Source: Pseudomonas maumuensis (GTDB lineage Bacteria > Pseudomonadota > Gammaproteobacteria > Pseudomonadales > Pseudomonadaceae). Taken from it: a stretch of 64,000 nucleotides of DNA. This document shows positions 25,479 through 33,489 of this stretch, piece after piece (positions within the stretch are counted from its first letter, which is position 1; each line of letters begins with the position of its first letter). The notes under the pieces were generated by a model, which worked only from the letters and a program-made list of their open reading frames with translations, did no database searches and was not told the DNA's origin. The DNA lies in contig NZ_CP077077.1 in assembly GCF_019139675.1 (NCBI RefSeq), forward strand, positions 186,001 through 250,000. The letters are read 5' to 3'. Both the position numbers and the translations under genes were made by a program.

Positions 25479-28202
25479 TCAGGCCTCCTGCTTTTTCAGC
25501 ATGATCAGGCTCAGCCCGGTGAAGGCGGCGAAGAAGCCCAGCAGCGCCAGGCACTGCGGCCACAGCTCGCGCAGGCCCAGGGCCTTGGTGAAGGTGCCGA
25601 CGGCGATGTCGAGGAAGTAGCCGGCCGGGAACAGCTGGCCCATCAGCGCCGCCGCGCCCTCCAGCGACGAGCGCGGCACGATCAGCCCGGAGAACTGGAT
25701 GGTCGGCAGGCTGGTGATGATCAGGGTGCCGAGGATCGCCGCGATCTGCGTGCGGGTGAATGCCGAGATCAACAGGCCCAGGCTGGTGGTCGCCAGCAGG
25801 TAGGCCAGGCCGCCGCACGCCAGGGCCAGCGGGCTGCCCTTGAGCGGCACGCCGAACAGCCAGCGGTTCATCGCCACCAGCAGCGCCAGGTTGACCAGGC
25901 TCACCGCGAGGTACGGTGCCTGCTTGCCGAGCAGGAACTCCAGGCGGGTCAGGGGCGTGGCGTAGAAGTTGGTGATCGAGCCCAGCTCCTTTTCCCGCAC
26001 GATGCCCAGCGCGGTGAGCATGGCCGGGATGAAGGCCAGGATCAGCGCCATGACGCCAGGGCCGATGGCGTTCACGCTGACCACGTCCTGGTTGTAGCGA
26101 AAGCGCGTTTCCAGGCGCACCGGCTGCTGGCGCGAGACAGGGTTCGGGCCGAGTGCCACGAGCTGTTCGAGGTTGGCCTGATGCACGGCCTCGACATAGT
26201 TGCGGCTGGTCTCGGCGCGAAACGGCATGCCACCGTCAAGCCAGGCCGCAACCACCGGCTGGCGCCCGGCATGCAGGTCGCGGCCAAAGCCAGGCGGGAT
26301 CTCCAGGGCCAGCTTGATCTCCGAGCGCTGCAAGCGCTGGTGCAGCTGGCGGGCATCGCGGATCGGCGGCTGCTCGGCGAAATAGCGCGAGCCACGGAAG
26401 GCTTCCAGGTAGGCGCGGCTCTGCGGGCTCTGGTCCTGGTCATAGACGGCGAAGGCGAGGTTTTCCACATCCAGCGAGATGCCATAGCCGAAGATCACCA
26501 TCATGAACAATGCCCCTGCCAGGGCGAAGGCCAGGCGCACCTTGTCGCGCAGCAGCTCTTTGCCTTCGCGGCTGGCGACGGCCAGCAGGCGGCGCAGACT
26601 GAAGGCCTGGCGCAGGGCGGGCGTTGGGGCAGCGGCCTGTTCCAGCGTGGTGTCGGCTTGTGTCTGGGTGGGCGCGTCCTGGGCCTGTTCGAGGCAACGC
26701 ACGAAAGCGTCTTCCAAGGTGTCGCCGCCGAACTGGATTTGCAGGGCCTGCGGGGTGTCGCAGGCCAGCACCCGGCCGGCATGCATCAGCGAGATGCGGT
26801 CGCAGCGCAGGGCCTCGTTCATGAAGTGGGTGGACAGGAAGATGGTCACGCCCTGCTCGCGGGACAACTCCACCAGCAGCCGCCAGAAGTCGTCGCGGGC
26901 CGCCGGATCGACGCCCGAGGTCGGTTCATCGAGGATCAGCACTTCCGGGCGGTGCAGCACCGCCACGGCCAGCGACAGACGTTGGCGCAGGCCCAAGGGC
27001 AGGGCGCCGGACGGCTGGTCGGCGATAGCGCCAAGGTCGAAGCGCTCGATGAGTTCGGCGATGCGCGGCGCGCTGTCGGCCTTGGCCAGGTCGAACAGGC
27101 GAGCATGCAGCTCGAGGTTCTGCCGGGCGCTCAGCTCGCCGTACAGGGAATAACTCTGGGACATGAAGCCGACCCGCTTGCGCGTGGCCAGGTCGCCGGC
27201 ATCCACCGGGCGGCCAAGCAGGCTGGCGCTGCCTTCGCTGGCCGGCATCAGCCCGGTGAGCACCTTCATGGTGGTGGTCTTGCCGCAGCCGTTGGAGCCG
27301 AGGAAGCCGAAAATCTCGCCGCGACCGATGGCGAAGCTGACCTTGTTCACCGCGGTGAAGTCGCCGAAGCGCAAGGTCAGATCGTGGGCTTCAATGGCGA
27401 TCGGCCCGTCGTCGGCCTGGCGTGGCGGAATCCGCAGCGGCTCGGGTTGCTCGCGGCCAGCGCCCTGAAAGTGGGTGAAGGCATCGTCGAGCTTGCCACT
27501 GGGCGTGGTCGCGGCCAGCTCATGGCTCAGGCCCGCAGCCAGCAGGCGACCGGCATCGAGCATCAGGCAGTGCTCGAACTGCTCTGCTTCCTCCATGTAG
27601 GCGGTGGCCACCAGCAGGGTCAGTTGCGGGCGCTGGGCGCGCACCTGCTCGACCAGTTCCCAGAAGCGCCGCCGCGACAGTGGGTCGACGCCGGTGGTCG
27701 GCTCGTCGAGGATCAGCAGGTCCGGCTCGTGGATCAGCGCGCAGCACAACCCCAGCTTCTGCTTCATGCCGCCAGACAGCTTGCCGGCCGGGCGCTCGGC
27801 GAAACTTTCGAGGTCGGTGGCGCGCAGCAGGCTGGCCATGCGTTGCTCGCACTCGGCGCGGCCCAGGCCGAACAGAGTGGCGAAGAAGCGGATGTTCTCG
27901 CGGATCGACAGCTCCGGGTACAGGTTGTTGCCCAGGCCCTGGGGCATGAACGCGACCTTGGGATACAGCGCGGTGCGGTGGCGGCGTTGGCGGATCGAGC
28001 CGCCGAGCACCTGCAACTCGCCCTGTTGCAGGCGCTTGACCCCGGCAATCAGCCCGAGCAGGGTCGACTTGCCGGCGCCGTCCGGGCCGATCAGGCCGCA
28101 GCGGGTGCCGGCCGGCAGGCTGAACGCGAGGGGGTGCAGGGCCTGCAGATCGCCATAATGGTGGCTGACGCCGTCGGCCTGCAGCGCTGTCGCCGCGTTC
28201 AT
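25479..28202 (-). CDS. rbbA: Fused double ABC ATPase plus ABC-2 permease (RbbA-like)
   Basis: The 907-residue protein has two ABC domains and a C-terminal ABC-2 permease. Domain 1 (about 1-230): Walker A GPDGAGKST, signature LSGGMKQKLGL, Walker B LLILDEPTTGVDP. Domain 2 (about 265-500): Walker A GSNGCGKTT, degenerate signature LPLGLRQRLSL, Walker B VLILDEPTSGVDP. The membrane part (about 540-905) has one helix, a periplasmic loop and five helices. E. coli RbbA was described as a ribosome-associated ATPase, but its fusion to a permease and its operon with a HlyD-type adaptor point to export. Its start overlaps the adaptor stop by ATGA. No frameshift is seen; the length is normal for this fused family. 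Confidence 0.88.
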   Translation of the reverse strand: MNAATALQADGVSHHYGDLQALHPLAFSLPAGTRCGLIGPDGAGKSTLLGLIAGVKRLQQGELQVLGGSIRQRRHRTALYPKVAFMPQGLGNNLYPELSIRENIRFFATLFGLGRAECEQRMASLLRATDLESFAERPAGKLSGGMKQKLGLCCALIHEPDLLILDEPTTGVDPLSRRRFWELVEQVRAQRPQLTLLVATAYMEEAEQFEHCLMLDAGRLLAAGLSHELAATTPSGKLDDAFTHFQGAGREQPEPLRIPPRQADDGPIAIEAHDLTLRFGDFTAVNKVSFAIGRGEIFGFLGSNGCGKTTTMKVLTGLMPASEGSASLLGRPVDAGDLATRKRVGFMSQSYSLYGELSARQNLELHARLFDLAKADSAPRIAELIERFDLGAIADQPSGALPLGLRQRLSLAVAVLHRPEVLILDEPTSGVDPAARDDFWRLLVELSREQGVTIFLSTHFMNEALRCDRISLMHAGRVLACDTPQALQIQFGGDTLEDAFVRCLEQAQDAPTQTQADTTLEQAAAPTPALRQAFSLRRLLAVASREGKELLRDKVRLAFALAGALFMMVIFGYGISLDVENLAFAVYDQDQSPQSRAYLEAFRGSRYFAEQPPIRDARQLHQRLQRSEIKLALEIPPGFGRDLHAGRQPVVAAWLDGGMPFRAETSRNYVEAVHQANLEQLVALGPNPVSRQQPVRLETRFRYNQDVVSVNAIGPGVMALILAFIPAMLTALGIVREKELGSITNFYATPLTRLEFLLGKQAPYLAVSLVNLALLVAMNRWLFGVPLKGSPLALACGGLAYLLATTSLGLLISAFTRTQIAAILGTLIITSLPTIQFSGLIVPRSSLEGAAALMGQLFPAGYFLDIAVGTFTKALGLRELWPQCLALLGFFAAFTGLSLIMLKKQEA

Positions 28203-29158
28203 TGCAGGTTGGCCGGCCAGCCCACGTCGGCAGTGCGCACGTACCCGGCGCCGGGCATGCCCGGCTTGGCCTGGGGCACGGCGCTCGGCTCGGTCAGGCG
28301 CAGCTTGACCCGGAACACCAGCTTTTGCCGCTCGTCACGGGTCTCGACCTGTTTCGGGGTGAACTGCGCCTTGGCCGCGACAAAGGCGATCTTCGCCGGC
28401 AGGGCCTGCTCGGGCAGGGCGTCGAGCACGATCCGCGCCTGGTCGCCCACGGTCAGCCGGCCGCTGGTGGCGGCGGGCAGGTAGAGGTTCATGTACTGGT
28501 CGCTGGGGTCGATCAGCATCAGCACCCGGCCACCGGCACCGAGCACCTCGCCGGGCTCGGCCAGGCGCAGCTGGATGATGCCGTCGATGGGGGCACGCAG
28601 GCTGCTGTCGTCGATTTCGCTGGTGAGCTGGGCGACCTGGGCCTCGGCGGCGCCAATGGCGGCCTTGATCGCCGCCAACTGGGCGCGGGCGGCGACCACG
28701 GCAGAGGTGGCGGTGTCGTAGCGAGCCTGCTGTTGGTCGAGCAATTGCTGGCTGGCGAACTTGCGCTGGTAGATTTCGCGCACCCGCTTGAGCTCCTGGC
28801 TGGCCAGCAGCAGCTCACTCTGGCGCAACTGCACGCTGGCCTGGGCGGCGGCGTAGTTCTCGCGGGCGCGCAGCACCTCGGCCTCGGCCTGGCTGCGCTG
28901 GGCCTCCATGGTGCGGGTGTCGATGCGGGCGAGCAGTTGACCGCGGGTGACCTTGTCGCCTTCATCGACCAGCACCTCGGCCAGGCGCCCGGGTACCTTG
29001 CTGGCGATCTGCACTTCGGTGGATTCGAGGCGCCCGTTACCCATGCTCAGGCCTTCGGGCAGGCGGTCGTGGAGGGACTTCCAGTAACCCAGCCCGCCGG
29101 CCGCCAGAAGCAGCAACACAAGGGCGGAGGCGAAGACTCTGGGGGCTTTTCGATTCAT
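28199..29158 (-). CDS. HlyD-family periplasmic adaptor protein (YhiI-like)
   Basis: This 319-residue membrane-fusion protein is the first gene of the three-gene exporter operon. From ATG 29158 it has a single N-terminal anchor (VFASALVLLLLAAGGLGYW), a lipoyl-like half (ESTEVQIASKVPGRLAEVLV), a long alpha-hairpin of about 100 residues (RSQAEAEVLRARENYAAAQA onward) and the second lipoyl half (SLRAPIDGIIQLRLAEPGEV). It links the inner-membrane ABC proteins to an outer-membrane channel, probably TolC-like and encoded elsewhere. No outer-membrane factor gene is nearby. The overlap with the next gene is four bases. Confidence 0.9.
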   Translation of the reverse strand: MNRKAPRVFASALVLLLLAAGGLGYWKSLHDRLPEGLSMGNGRLESTEVQIASKVPGRLAEVLVDEGDKVTRGQLLARIDTRTMEAQRSQAEAEVLRARENYAAAQASVQLRQSELLLASQELKRVREIYQRKFASQQLLDQQQARYDTATSAVVAARAQLAAIKAAIGAAEAQVAQLTSEIDDSSLRAPIDGIIQLRLAEPGEVLGAGGRVLMLIDPSDQYMNLYLPAATSGRLTVGDQARIVLDALPEQALPAKIAFVAAKAQFTPKQVETRDERQKLVFRVKLRLTEPSAVPQAKPGMPGAGYVRTADVGWPANLQ

Positions 29159-29251
29159 CGGTCTGCATCCTGCGGCTTGCACGCCTTATCCTGGCGTGAC
29201 GCGCATCCTGGCGCGTTGATATTGGTCAAACCCCCTACAGTAGACGCACAA

Positions 29252-29701
29252 TCAGCTCAGCGCGAGGATCGCCGCCCATTGTTCGGCGGTCACCGGCATC
29301 ACCGACAGGCGGCTGCCCTTTTGCACCAGTGGCAGTTCCTCCAGTGCCGCCTGCTGCTTGAGCAGGCCCAGGCCGAGTACCTGGCGGAAGGTCTGCACAT
29401 GCTCGACATCCACCGCGCTCCACGGGTTCTTCTCGGCGCTGGCCTTGGCATCGTGGTAGTGGCTTTGCGGGTCGAGGGCGGTCGGGTCCGGGTAGGCCGC
29501 GGCGCTGATCCGGGCAATGCCGGCGATTCCTGGTTGCGGGCAGCTGGAGTGGTAGAAGAAGAACTCGTCGCCTACGCTCATGGCCCGCAGGAAATTGCGC
29601 GCTTGGTAGTTGCGTACCCCGTCCCAACGGGCACTGCCCAGGCGTGCCAAGGCTTCGATGGAGAGCTCGTCGGGCTCGGATTTCATCAGCCAGTAGGCCA
29701 T
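29252..29701 (-). CDS. EVE-domain protein
   Basis: This is a 149-residue single-domain EVE protein of the PUA-like superfamily. The opening MAYWLMKSEPDELSIEAL is the family signature, followed by WDGVRNYQARNFLRAM and FFFYHSSCPQPGIAGIARI. EVE folds bind modified bases such as 5-methylcytosine or modified adenines in a cage, and are seen both as housekeeping genes and as the sensing part of modification-dependent restriction systems. Here it stands alone, with no nuclease or helicase partner, so it is probably the conserved housekeeping form (YTH-like reader, exact role unknown). Confidence 0.88.
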   Translation of the reverse strand: MAYWLMKSEPDELSIEALARLGSARWDGVRNYQARNFLRAMSVGDEFFFYHSSCPQPGIAGIARISAAAYPDPTALDPQSHYHDAKASAEKNPWSAVDVEHVQTFRQVLGLGLLKQQAALEELPLVQKGSRLSVMPVTAEQWAAILALS

Positions 29702-29877
29702 GGATGCTGCTCCTGAAAGAGTTTGAAATAACTCGTTGCATGAAACCGACAGTCGGTTGGCGTCAACGTTTGCCTAGCGCCTCATGTTGTCGGAAAATGC
29801 GCCGATTTTAAGCTATACGCTCCGGCAGCCATCAAGAAAGCCGCCGAGCTTGGACAGTTGTTCTTGGGGGGCAATCA

Positions 29878-30033
29878 ATGAAACAACGTAAACCGGACCT
29901 GCTCTGGATCCTGGCCTTCATCTTCGGCCTGGGCGTGGTCACCACCGGTTACGCGCAAGGCTTGTGGGAGCGCAAGCTCGATGCCGCCTATCAGCAGGCG
30001 CCCGTCGATCCGGCGCAGCAACAGCACCGCTGA
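29878..30033 (+). CDS. Small single-pass membrane protein, 51 residues
   Basis: This short gene is well supported: GGGGGG lies seven bases before ATG 29878, and the frame ends with TGA at 30033. The product starts with basic residues (MKQRKPDLLW), has one hydrophobic helix (WILAFIFGLGVVTTGYA) and a polar Q/P-rich tail (QQAPVDPAQQQHR). The helix could be a membrane anchor with the tail in the periplasm, or an uncleaved signal sequence. It sits convergent with ygfA and downstream of the EVE gene region on the opposite strand. I do not recognise a named family. Confidence 0.7.
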   Translation: MKQRKPDLLWILAFIFGLGVVTTGYAQGLWERKLDAAYQQAPVDPAQQQHR

Positions 30034-30041
30034 TCGCGGGT

Positions 30042-30650
30042 TCACTTCGCTGCCAAGTACCAACCACGGTCTGACACCGTGCCTTGCAACGGTACATCCC
30101 AGCTTGCCTGGTTGAGCCGCTCCACCTTCTGGCATTCATGCGCCAGCCCCAGCAGCAATGGTTTTTTCCAGGCCTTGCGCCGGCCCTGATAGGCCAGGCT
30201 GCGGTCATAGAAGCCCCCGCCCATGCCCAGGCGCCCCCCCATCTCATCGAAACCGACCAGCGGCAGCAGGATCAGGTCCAGTGCCCAGATCGGCCTTTGG
30301 CGTTTGCGCTCGACTACAGGTTCGGCGATGCCGAAGCGGTTGGGTCGCAGCTTTTCACCTGGCTCGAAACGCTGGAACACCATGCGCGTGGCGGGCCAGG
30401 CGTGCAACACCGGCAGGTAGACGTGCTTGCCGCGCCTGTGCGCCTCGCGCAGCAGCAGGCGCGGGTCGATCTCGCCGTCATTGGGCAGGTACAGGGCGAT
30501 ATGCCGGGCGCGGCGGAACAGTGGATGCTGCGCCAACTGGCGATAAAGGCCTTCGGCGGCCTGGCGTTGCTGGGTGGGTGTGAGAGCGCGGCGGGCATTG
30601 CGCAGGAGGCGGCGAAGCTGGGGGCGGGTGAGCGGCGCGGTGTCGGTCAT
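30042..30650 (-). CDS. ygfA: 5-formyltetrahydrofolate cyclo-ligase
   Basis: This is 202 residues from ATG 30650; the upstream part of the open frame runs through the 6S RNA gene and is not coding. The enzyme uses ATP to convert 5-formyl-THF to 5,10-methenyl-THF. Hallmarks are ARRALTPTQQ near the N-terminus, HIALYLPNDGEIDPR, and the ATP/substrate region DLILLPLVGFDEMGGRLGMG followed by GGFYDR. The conserved order zapA, 6S RNA, ygfA is kept here, but an intrinsic terminator stands between 6S RNA and ygfA, so expression may depend on read-through. The folate link fits with the glycine cleavage genes 9 kb away. Confidence 0.95.
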   Translation of the reverse strand: MTDTAPLTRPQLRRLLRNARRALTPTQQRQAAEGLYRQLAQHPLFRRARHIALYLPNDGEIDPRLLLREAHRRGKHVYLPVLHAWPATRMVFQRFEPGEKLRPNRFGIAEPVVERKRQRPIWALDLILLPLVGFDEMGGRLGMGGGFYDRSLAYQGRRKAWKKPLLLGLAHECQKVERLNQASWDVPLQGTVSDRGWYLAAK

Positions 30651-30670
30651 GGCACGGGCGATCCCTGAAG

Positions 30671-30699
30671 AAACGAAAAGCCCGCCGTGGAAGGCGGGC
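30671..30699 (-). terminator. Rho-independent terminator between 6S RNA and ygfA
   Basis: On the minus strand GCCCGCC, a six-base loop, GGCGGGC, then TTTTCGTTT. It follows the 6S RNA gene and precedes the ygfA start by about 20 bases. Confidence 0.8.
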
Positions 30700-30708
30700 A
30701 GTTCTGAA

Positions 30709-30890
30709 GGCAGGCTCCCCGACAAGACCGCTATCGGTGTAGCCCTTGAACCCGAAAGTTCAAGGTGGAGATTGCAGGGGGCGTTAAGGCTTTCCGTCGG
30801 GCGGACATGCACACCGGCCCCAGCGTGCAACCCCCGTGGTTGTGCGTATCGGCTCAGGGACATAACCGACTGGCGCATCCCCCAGGGAGT
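30709..30890 (-). ncRNA. ssrS: 6S RNA
   Basis: The gap between zapA and ygfA is the conserved place for 6S RNA in gammaproteobacteria. On the minus strand a -10 element TATACT (30897-30902) with a weak -35 TTAGCA 17 bases upstream predicts a start near 30890. The 5' part CTCCCTGGGG pairs with GGGGAG near the 3' end (about 30715-30720), giving the closing stem, and the middle is a long imperfect hairpin with a large internal bubble, the feature that mimics an open promoter and traps sigma-70 RNA polymerase. Length about 180 nt is normal. The ends are estimated, not mapped. Confidence 0.88.
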
Positions 30891-30908
30891 GGCGCCAGTA
30901 TACCAATC

Positions 30909-31226
30909 TCAATCGTTTTTGCTAACCGGATCGTCGGAGAGGGCCTGGTCGACCCGCTCCAGCAGGTCGCGCACCTGTTCGCGGGTGGTACCGCCGCTGG
31001 CCACTTCGGGGCGCTCCTGGCGGTGCAGGAGTTCGTGGGTGATATTCAGCGCAGCCATCACAGCGATACGGTCGGCGCCGATCACCTTGCCGCTGCTGCG
31101 GATCTCGCGCATCTTGCCATCCAGGTAGCGGGCGGCGCCGACCAGGTTGTTGCGCTCCTCGGGCGGGCAGATGATCGAGTATTCCTTGTCGAGGATCTGG
31201 ACGGTGACGCTATTGCTTGAACTCAT
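30909..31226 (-). CDS. zapA: Cell division protein ZapA
   Basis: This is 105 residues from ATG 31226, whose ATGA overlaps the stop of the small coiled-coil gene. ZapA binds and bundles FtsZ at the division ring. The N-terminal beta part (VTVQILDKEYSIICPPEER) and ARYLDGKMREIRSSGKVIG then DRIAVMAALNITHELL are diagnostic; a C-terminal coiled coil mediates tetramer formation. The longer frame upstream overlaps the neighbouring gene and is not used. It is transcribed towards 6S RNA, as in other gammaproteobacteria. Confidence 0.95.
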   Translation of the reverse strand: MSSSNSVTVQILDKEYSIICPPEERNNLVGAARYLDGKMREIRSSGKVIGADRIAVMAALNITHELLHRQERPEVASGGTTREQVRDLLERVDQALSDDPVSKND

Positions 31227-31432
31227 GAGTCTTGCTCCAGGGCCTTGAGGCGCAGGATCATCGATTCGATCTTGCGTTTGGCGATCTCGTTCTTTTCGAT
31301 CAGCTGGGCGCGCTCCTCGCGCCAGGATCGTTCCTGAGCTACTAAGAGTGCGTTTTGCCGCTTTAGTTGCTCGACCCGTTCGATCAGCAACTCGAACCGG
31401 CTCATCAGCGCTTGCAGGTCGTTCTCTTGCAT
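31223..31432 (-). CDS. Small coiled-coil protein of the TIGR02449 family, upstream of zapA
   Basis: The product is 69 residues from ATG 31432 (a GTG nine bases upstream would add three). It is almost entirely coiled coil: LMSRFELLIERVEQLKRQNA then LIEKNEIAKRKIESMILRLK, with regular leucine/isoleucine heptads. Family members are always found before zapA, and the four-base overlap implies coupled translation, so a cell-division role beside ZapA (comparable in size and shape to ZapB) is a reasonable inference. No experimental role is known to me. Confidence 0.85.
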   Translation of the reverse strand: MQENDLQALMSRFELLIERVEQLKRQNALLVAQERSWREERAQLIEKNEIAKRKIESMILRLKALEQDS

Positions 31433-31578
31433 GGGTTGCACTCGATTCCTTGACTCGCCTGGCGATCATGCCTGCCCCAAGGGCGCGACGGCCAGTGCCG
31501 ATGGTCTTGGCGCGCCTGCCGGTGCTAGGATACAAGGTCTCCATTCTAGTCATTGCGCCGTCTGGCGCCTAGCTGCCC

Positions 31579-32133
31579 ATGCCCAATACCCAATCGCCCT
31601 ACATTGCCTTCGCCATGTTGCTTTCGAGCAATGGCCACCCAGTCACCCCCGCCGAGCTGCACGGCCTGCTGATCGGCCGTAGCTGCGCCGGCGCCGGCTT
31701 CGATGCCGATGCCTGGCTGGCCGACGCCGCCCAGCTGCTCGAGACCGAACCTGGTGACACCGTCCGCAACGCCCTGGTCGGCCTGCAAGAGATGGTCAAG
31801 GCCGAGCTGACCGGCGACGACGTCGCCATCGTCCTGCTGCTGCCTTCCGATGATGCCGCACTCAGTGACCGCGCCACCGCGCTGGGCCAGTGGTGCCAGG
31901 GCTTCATCACCGGTTTCGGCCTGAACGCCGGTGGCAAGGACTTGTCCACCGATGCCAAGGAAGTGCTCCAGGACCTGGTGGCCATTTCGCAGGTCCAGGA
32001 AGCGCTGGAAGAGTCCGAGGACGGCGAAAGCGACTACATGGAAGTCATGGAGTACCTGCGCGTCGCCCCGCTGCTGCTGTACACCGAGCTGGCCAAGCCC
32101 GAAGCGCCTGCGCCAAAGCCATCGCTGCACTGA
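31579..32133 (+). CDS. ygfB: UPF0149 (YgfB/YecA) family protein
   Basis: This 184-residue, mostly helical acidic protein has the UPF0149 pattern: [17 protein letters not shown] at the start, [15 protein letters not shown] in the middle, and [15 protein letters not shown] at the C-terminus. The gene heads the pepP-ubiH-ubiI cluster, 21 bases before pepP, a conserved arrangement. In P. aeruginosa a YgfB protein has been reported to influence AmpC expression, but no enzymatic activity is known. It is divergent from the zapA group, with 146 bases between them. Confidence 0.9.
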   Translation: MPNTQSPYIAFAMLLSSNGHPVTPAELHGLLIGRSCAGAGFDADAWLADAAQLLETEPGDTVRNALVGLQEMVKAELTGDDVAIVLLLPSDDAALSDRATALGQWCQGFITGFGLNAGGKDLSTDAKEVLQDLVAISQVQEALEESEDGESDYMEVMEYLRVAPLLLYTELAKPEAPAPKPSLH

Positions 32134-32154
32134 TCTGATCGGGGTCGTTTGCCC

Positions 32155-33489
32155 ATGAGCCACATACCCAAGGCGGAGTACGCCCGTCGGCGCAAGGCGC
32201 TGATGGCGCAGATGGTCCCCAACAGCATCGCCATCCTGCCCGCCGCCGCAGTTGCCATCCGCAACCGCGACGTCGAGCATGTCTATCGTCAGGACAGCGA
32301 TTTCCAGTACCTGAGCGGCTTCCCCGAGCCGGAGGCGGTGATCGCGCTGATCCCGGGCCGCGAGCATGGCGAGTACGTGCTGTTCTGCCGCGAGCGCAAT
32401 CCCGAGCGCGAGCAGTGGGACGGCCTGCGGGCCGGCCAGGAAGGCGCGGTGCGTGATTTCGGCGCCGACGATGCCTTCCCCATCAGCGATATCGACGAGA
32501 TCCTGCCGGGCCTGATCGAGGGCCGCGAGCGGGTCTACAGCAACATGGGCGGCAATCCCGAATTCGACCGCCGGCTGATGGAGTGGATCAATGTGATCCG
32601 CTCCAAGGCCCGCCTGGGCGCCCAGCCGCCGAACGAGTTCGTTGCCCTGGATCATCTGCTGCACGACATGCGCCTGTATAAATCGGCGGCGGAAGTGAAG
32701 GTCATGCGCGAGGCCGCGGCAATCTCCGCCCGTGCCCATGTGCGCGCCATGCAGGCCTGTCGCGCCGGGCTGCACGAGTACAGCCTGGAAGCCGAGCTGG
32801 ACTACGAGTTCCGCAAGGGCGGGGCGAAGATGCCGGCCTACGGCTCGATCGTCGCCGCCGGGCGCAATGGCTGCATCCTGCACTACCAGCAGAATGATGC
32901 GCCGCTCAAGGACGGTGACCTGGTGCTGATCGACGCCGGTTGCGAGATCGACTGCTACGCCAGCGACATCACCCGCACCTTCCCGGTCAGCGGGCGCTTC
33001 TCGCCCGAGCAGAAGGCCATCTACGAGCTGGTGCTCGCGGCCCAGGCCGCGGCGTTCGCCGAGATCGCCCCGGGCAAGCACTGGAACCATGCCCACGAGG
33101 CGACCGTGCGGGTGATCACCGAAGGGCTGGTGGCGCTGGGCTTGCTTAAGGGCGAGGTACAGGCGCTGATCGACAGCGAGGCCTACCGAGCCTTCTACAT
33201 GCACCGCGCCGGGCACTGGCTGGGCATGGACGTGCACGACGTGGGCGAATACAAGGTCGGTGGCCAGTGGCGCGTGCTCGAGCCGGGCATGGCGTTGACC
33301 GTCGAACCGGGCATCTATATCGCGGCCGACAACCAGGCCGTGGCGAAGAAATGGCGCGGCATCGGCGTAAGGATCGAGGACGACGTAGTGGTAACCAGAC
33401 AAGGCTGTGAAATCCTCACTTCAGGCGTGCCGCGCACGGTCGCCGAGATCGAGGCGCTGATGCACGAAGCCCGCAAGGACGCCGCATGA
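32155..33489 (+). CDS. pepP: Xaa-Pro aminopeptidase P
   Basis: This is 444 residues from ATG 32155. PepP removes N-terminal residues before proline. The dinuclear manganese ligands fall where expected: Asp260 and Asp271 in LIDAGCEIDCYASDITR, His354 in GHWLGMDVHDVG, Glu384 in VEPGIYI and Glu408 in GVRIEDDVVV. The first half is the creatinase-like N-terminal domain. The stop overlaps the ubiH start by ATGA, so the peptidase is co-translated with the ubiquinone genes, the order known from E. coli pepP-ubiH-visC. Confidence 0.96.
   Translation: MSHIPKAEYARRRKALMAQMVPNSIAILPAAAVAIRNRDVEHVYRQDSDFQYLSGFPEPEAVIALIPGREHGEYVLFCRERNPEREQWDGLRAGQEGAVRDFGADDAFPISDIDEILPGLIEGRERVYSNMGGNPEFDRRLMEWINVIRSKARLGAQPPNEFVALDHLLHDMRLYKSAAEVKVMREAAAISARAHVRAMQACRAGLHEYSLEAELDYEFRKGGAKMPAYGSIVAAGRNGCILHYQQNDAPLKDGDLVLIDAGCEIDCYASDITRTFPVSGRFSPEQKAIYELVLAAQAAAFAEIAPGKHWNHAHEATVRVITEGLVALGLLKGEVQALIDSEAYRAFYMHRAGHWLGMDVHDVGEYKVGGQWRVLEPGMALTVEPGIYIAADNQAVAKKWRGIGVRIEDDVVVTRQGCEILTSGVPRTVAEIEALMHEARKDAA

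Noticed and set aside
25431..28484. 1017-residue frame antisense to the RbbA-like gene
   Set aside because: Composition (Gln/Ala/Gly-rich, no domains) is typical of an antisense shadow.
31546..33402. 618-residue frame antisense to ygfB and pepP
   Set aside because: Shadow of two certain genes.
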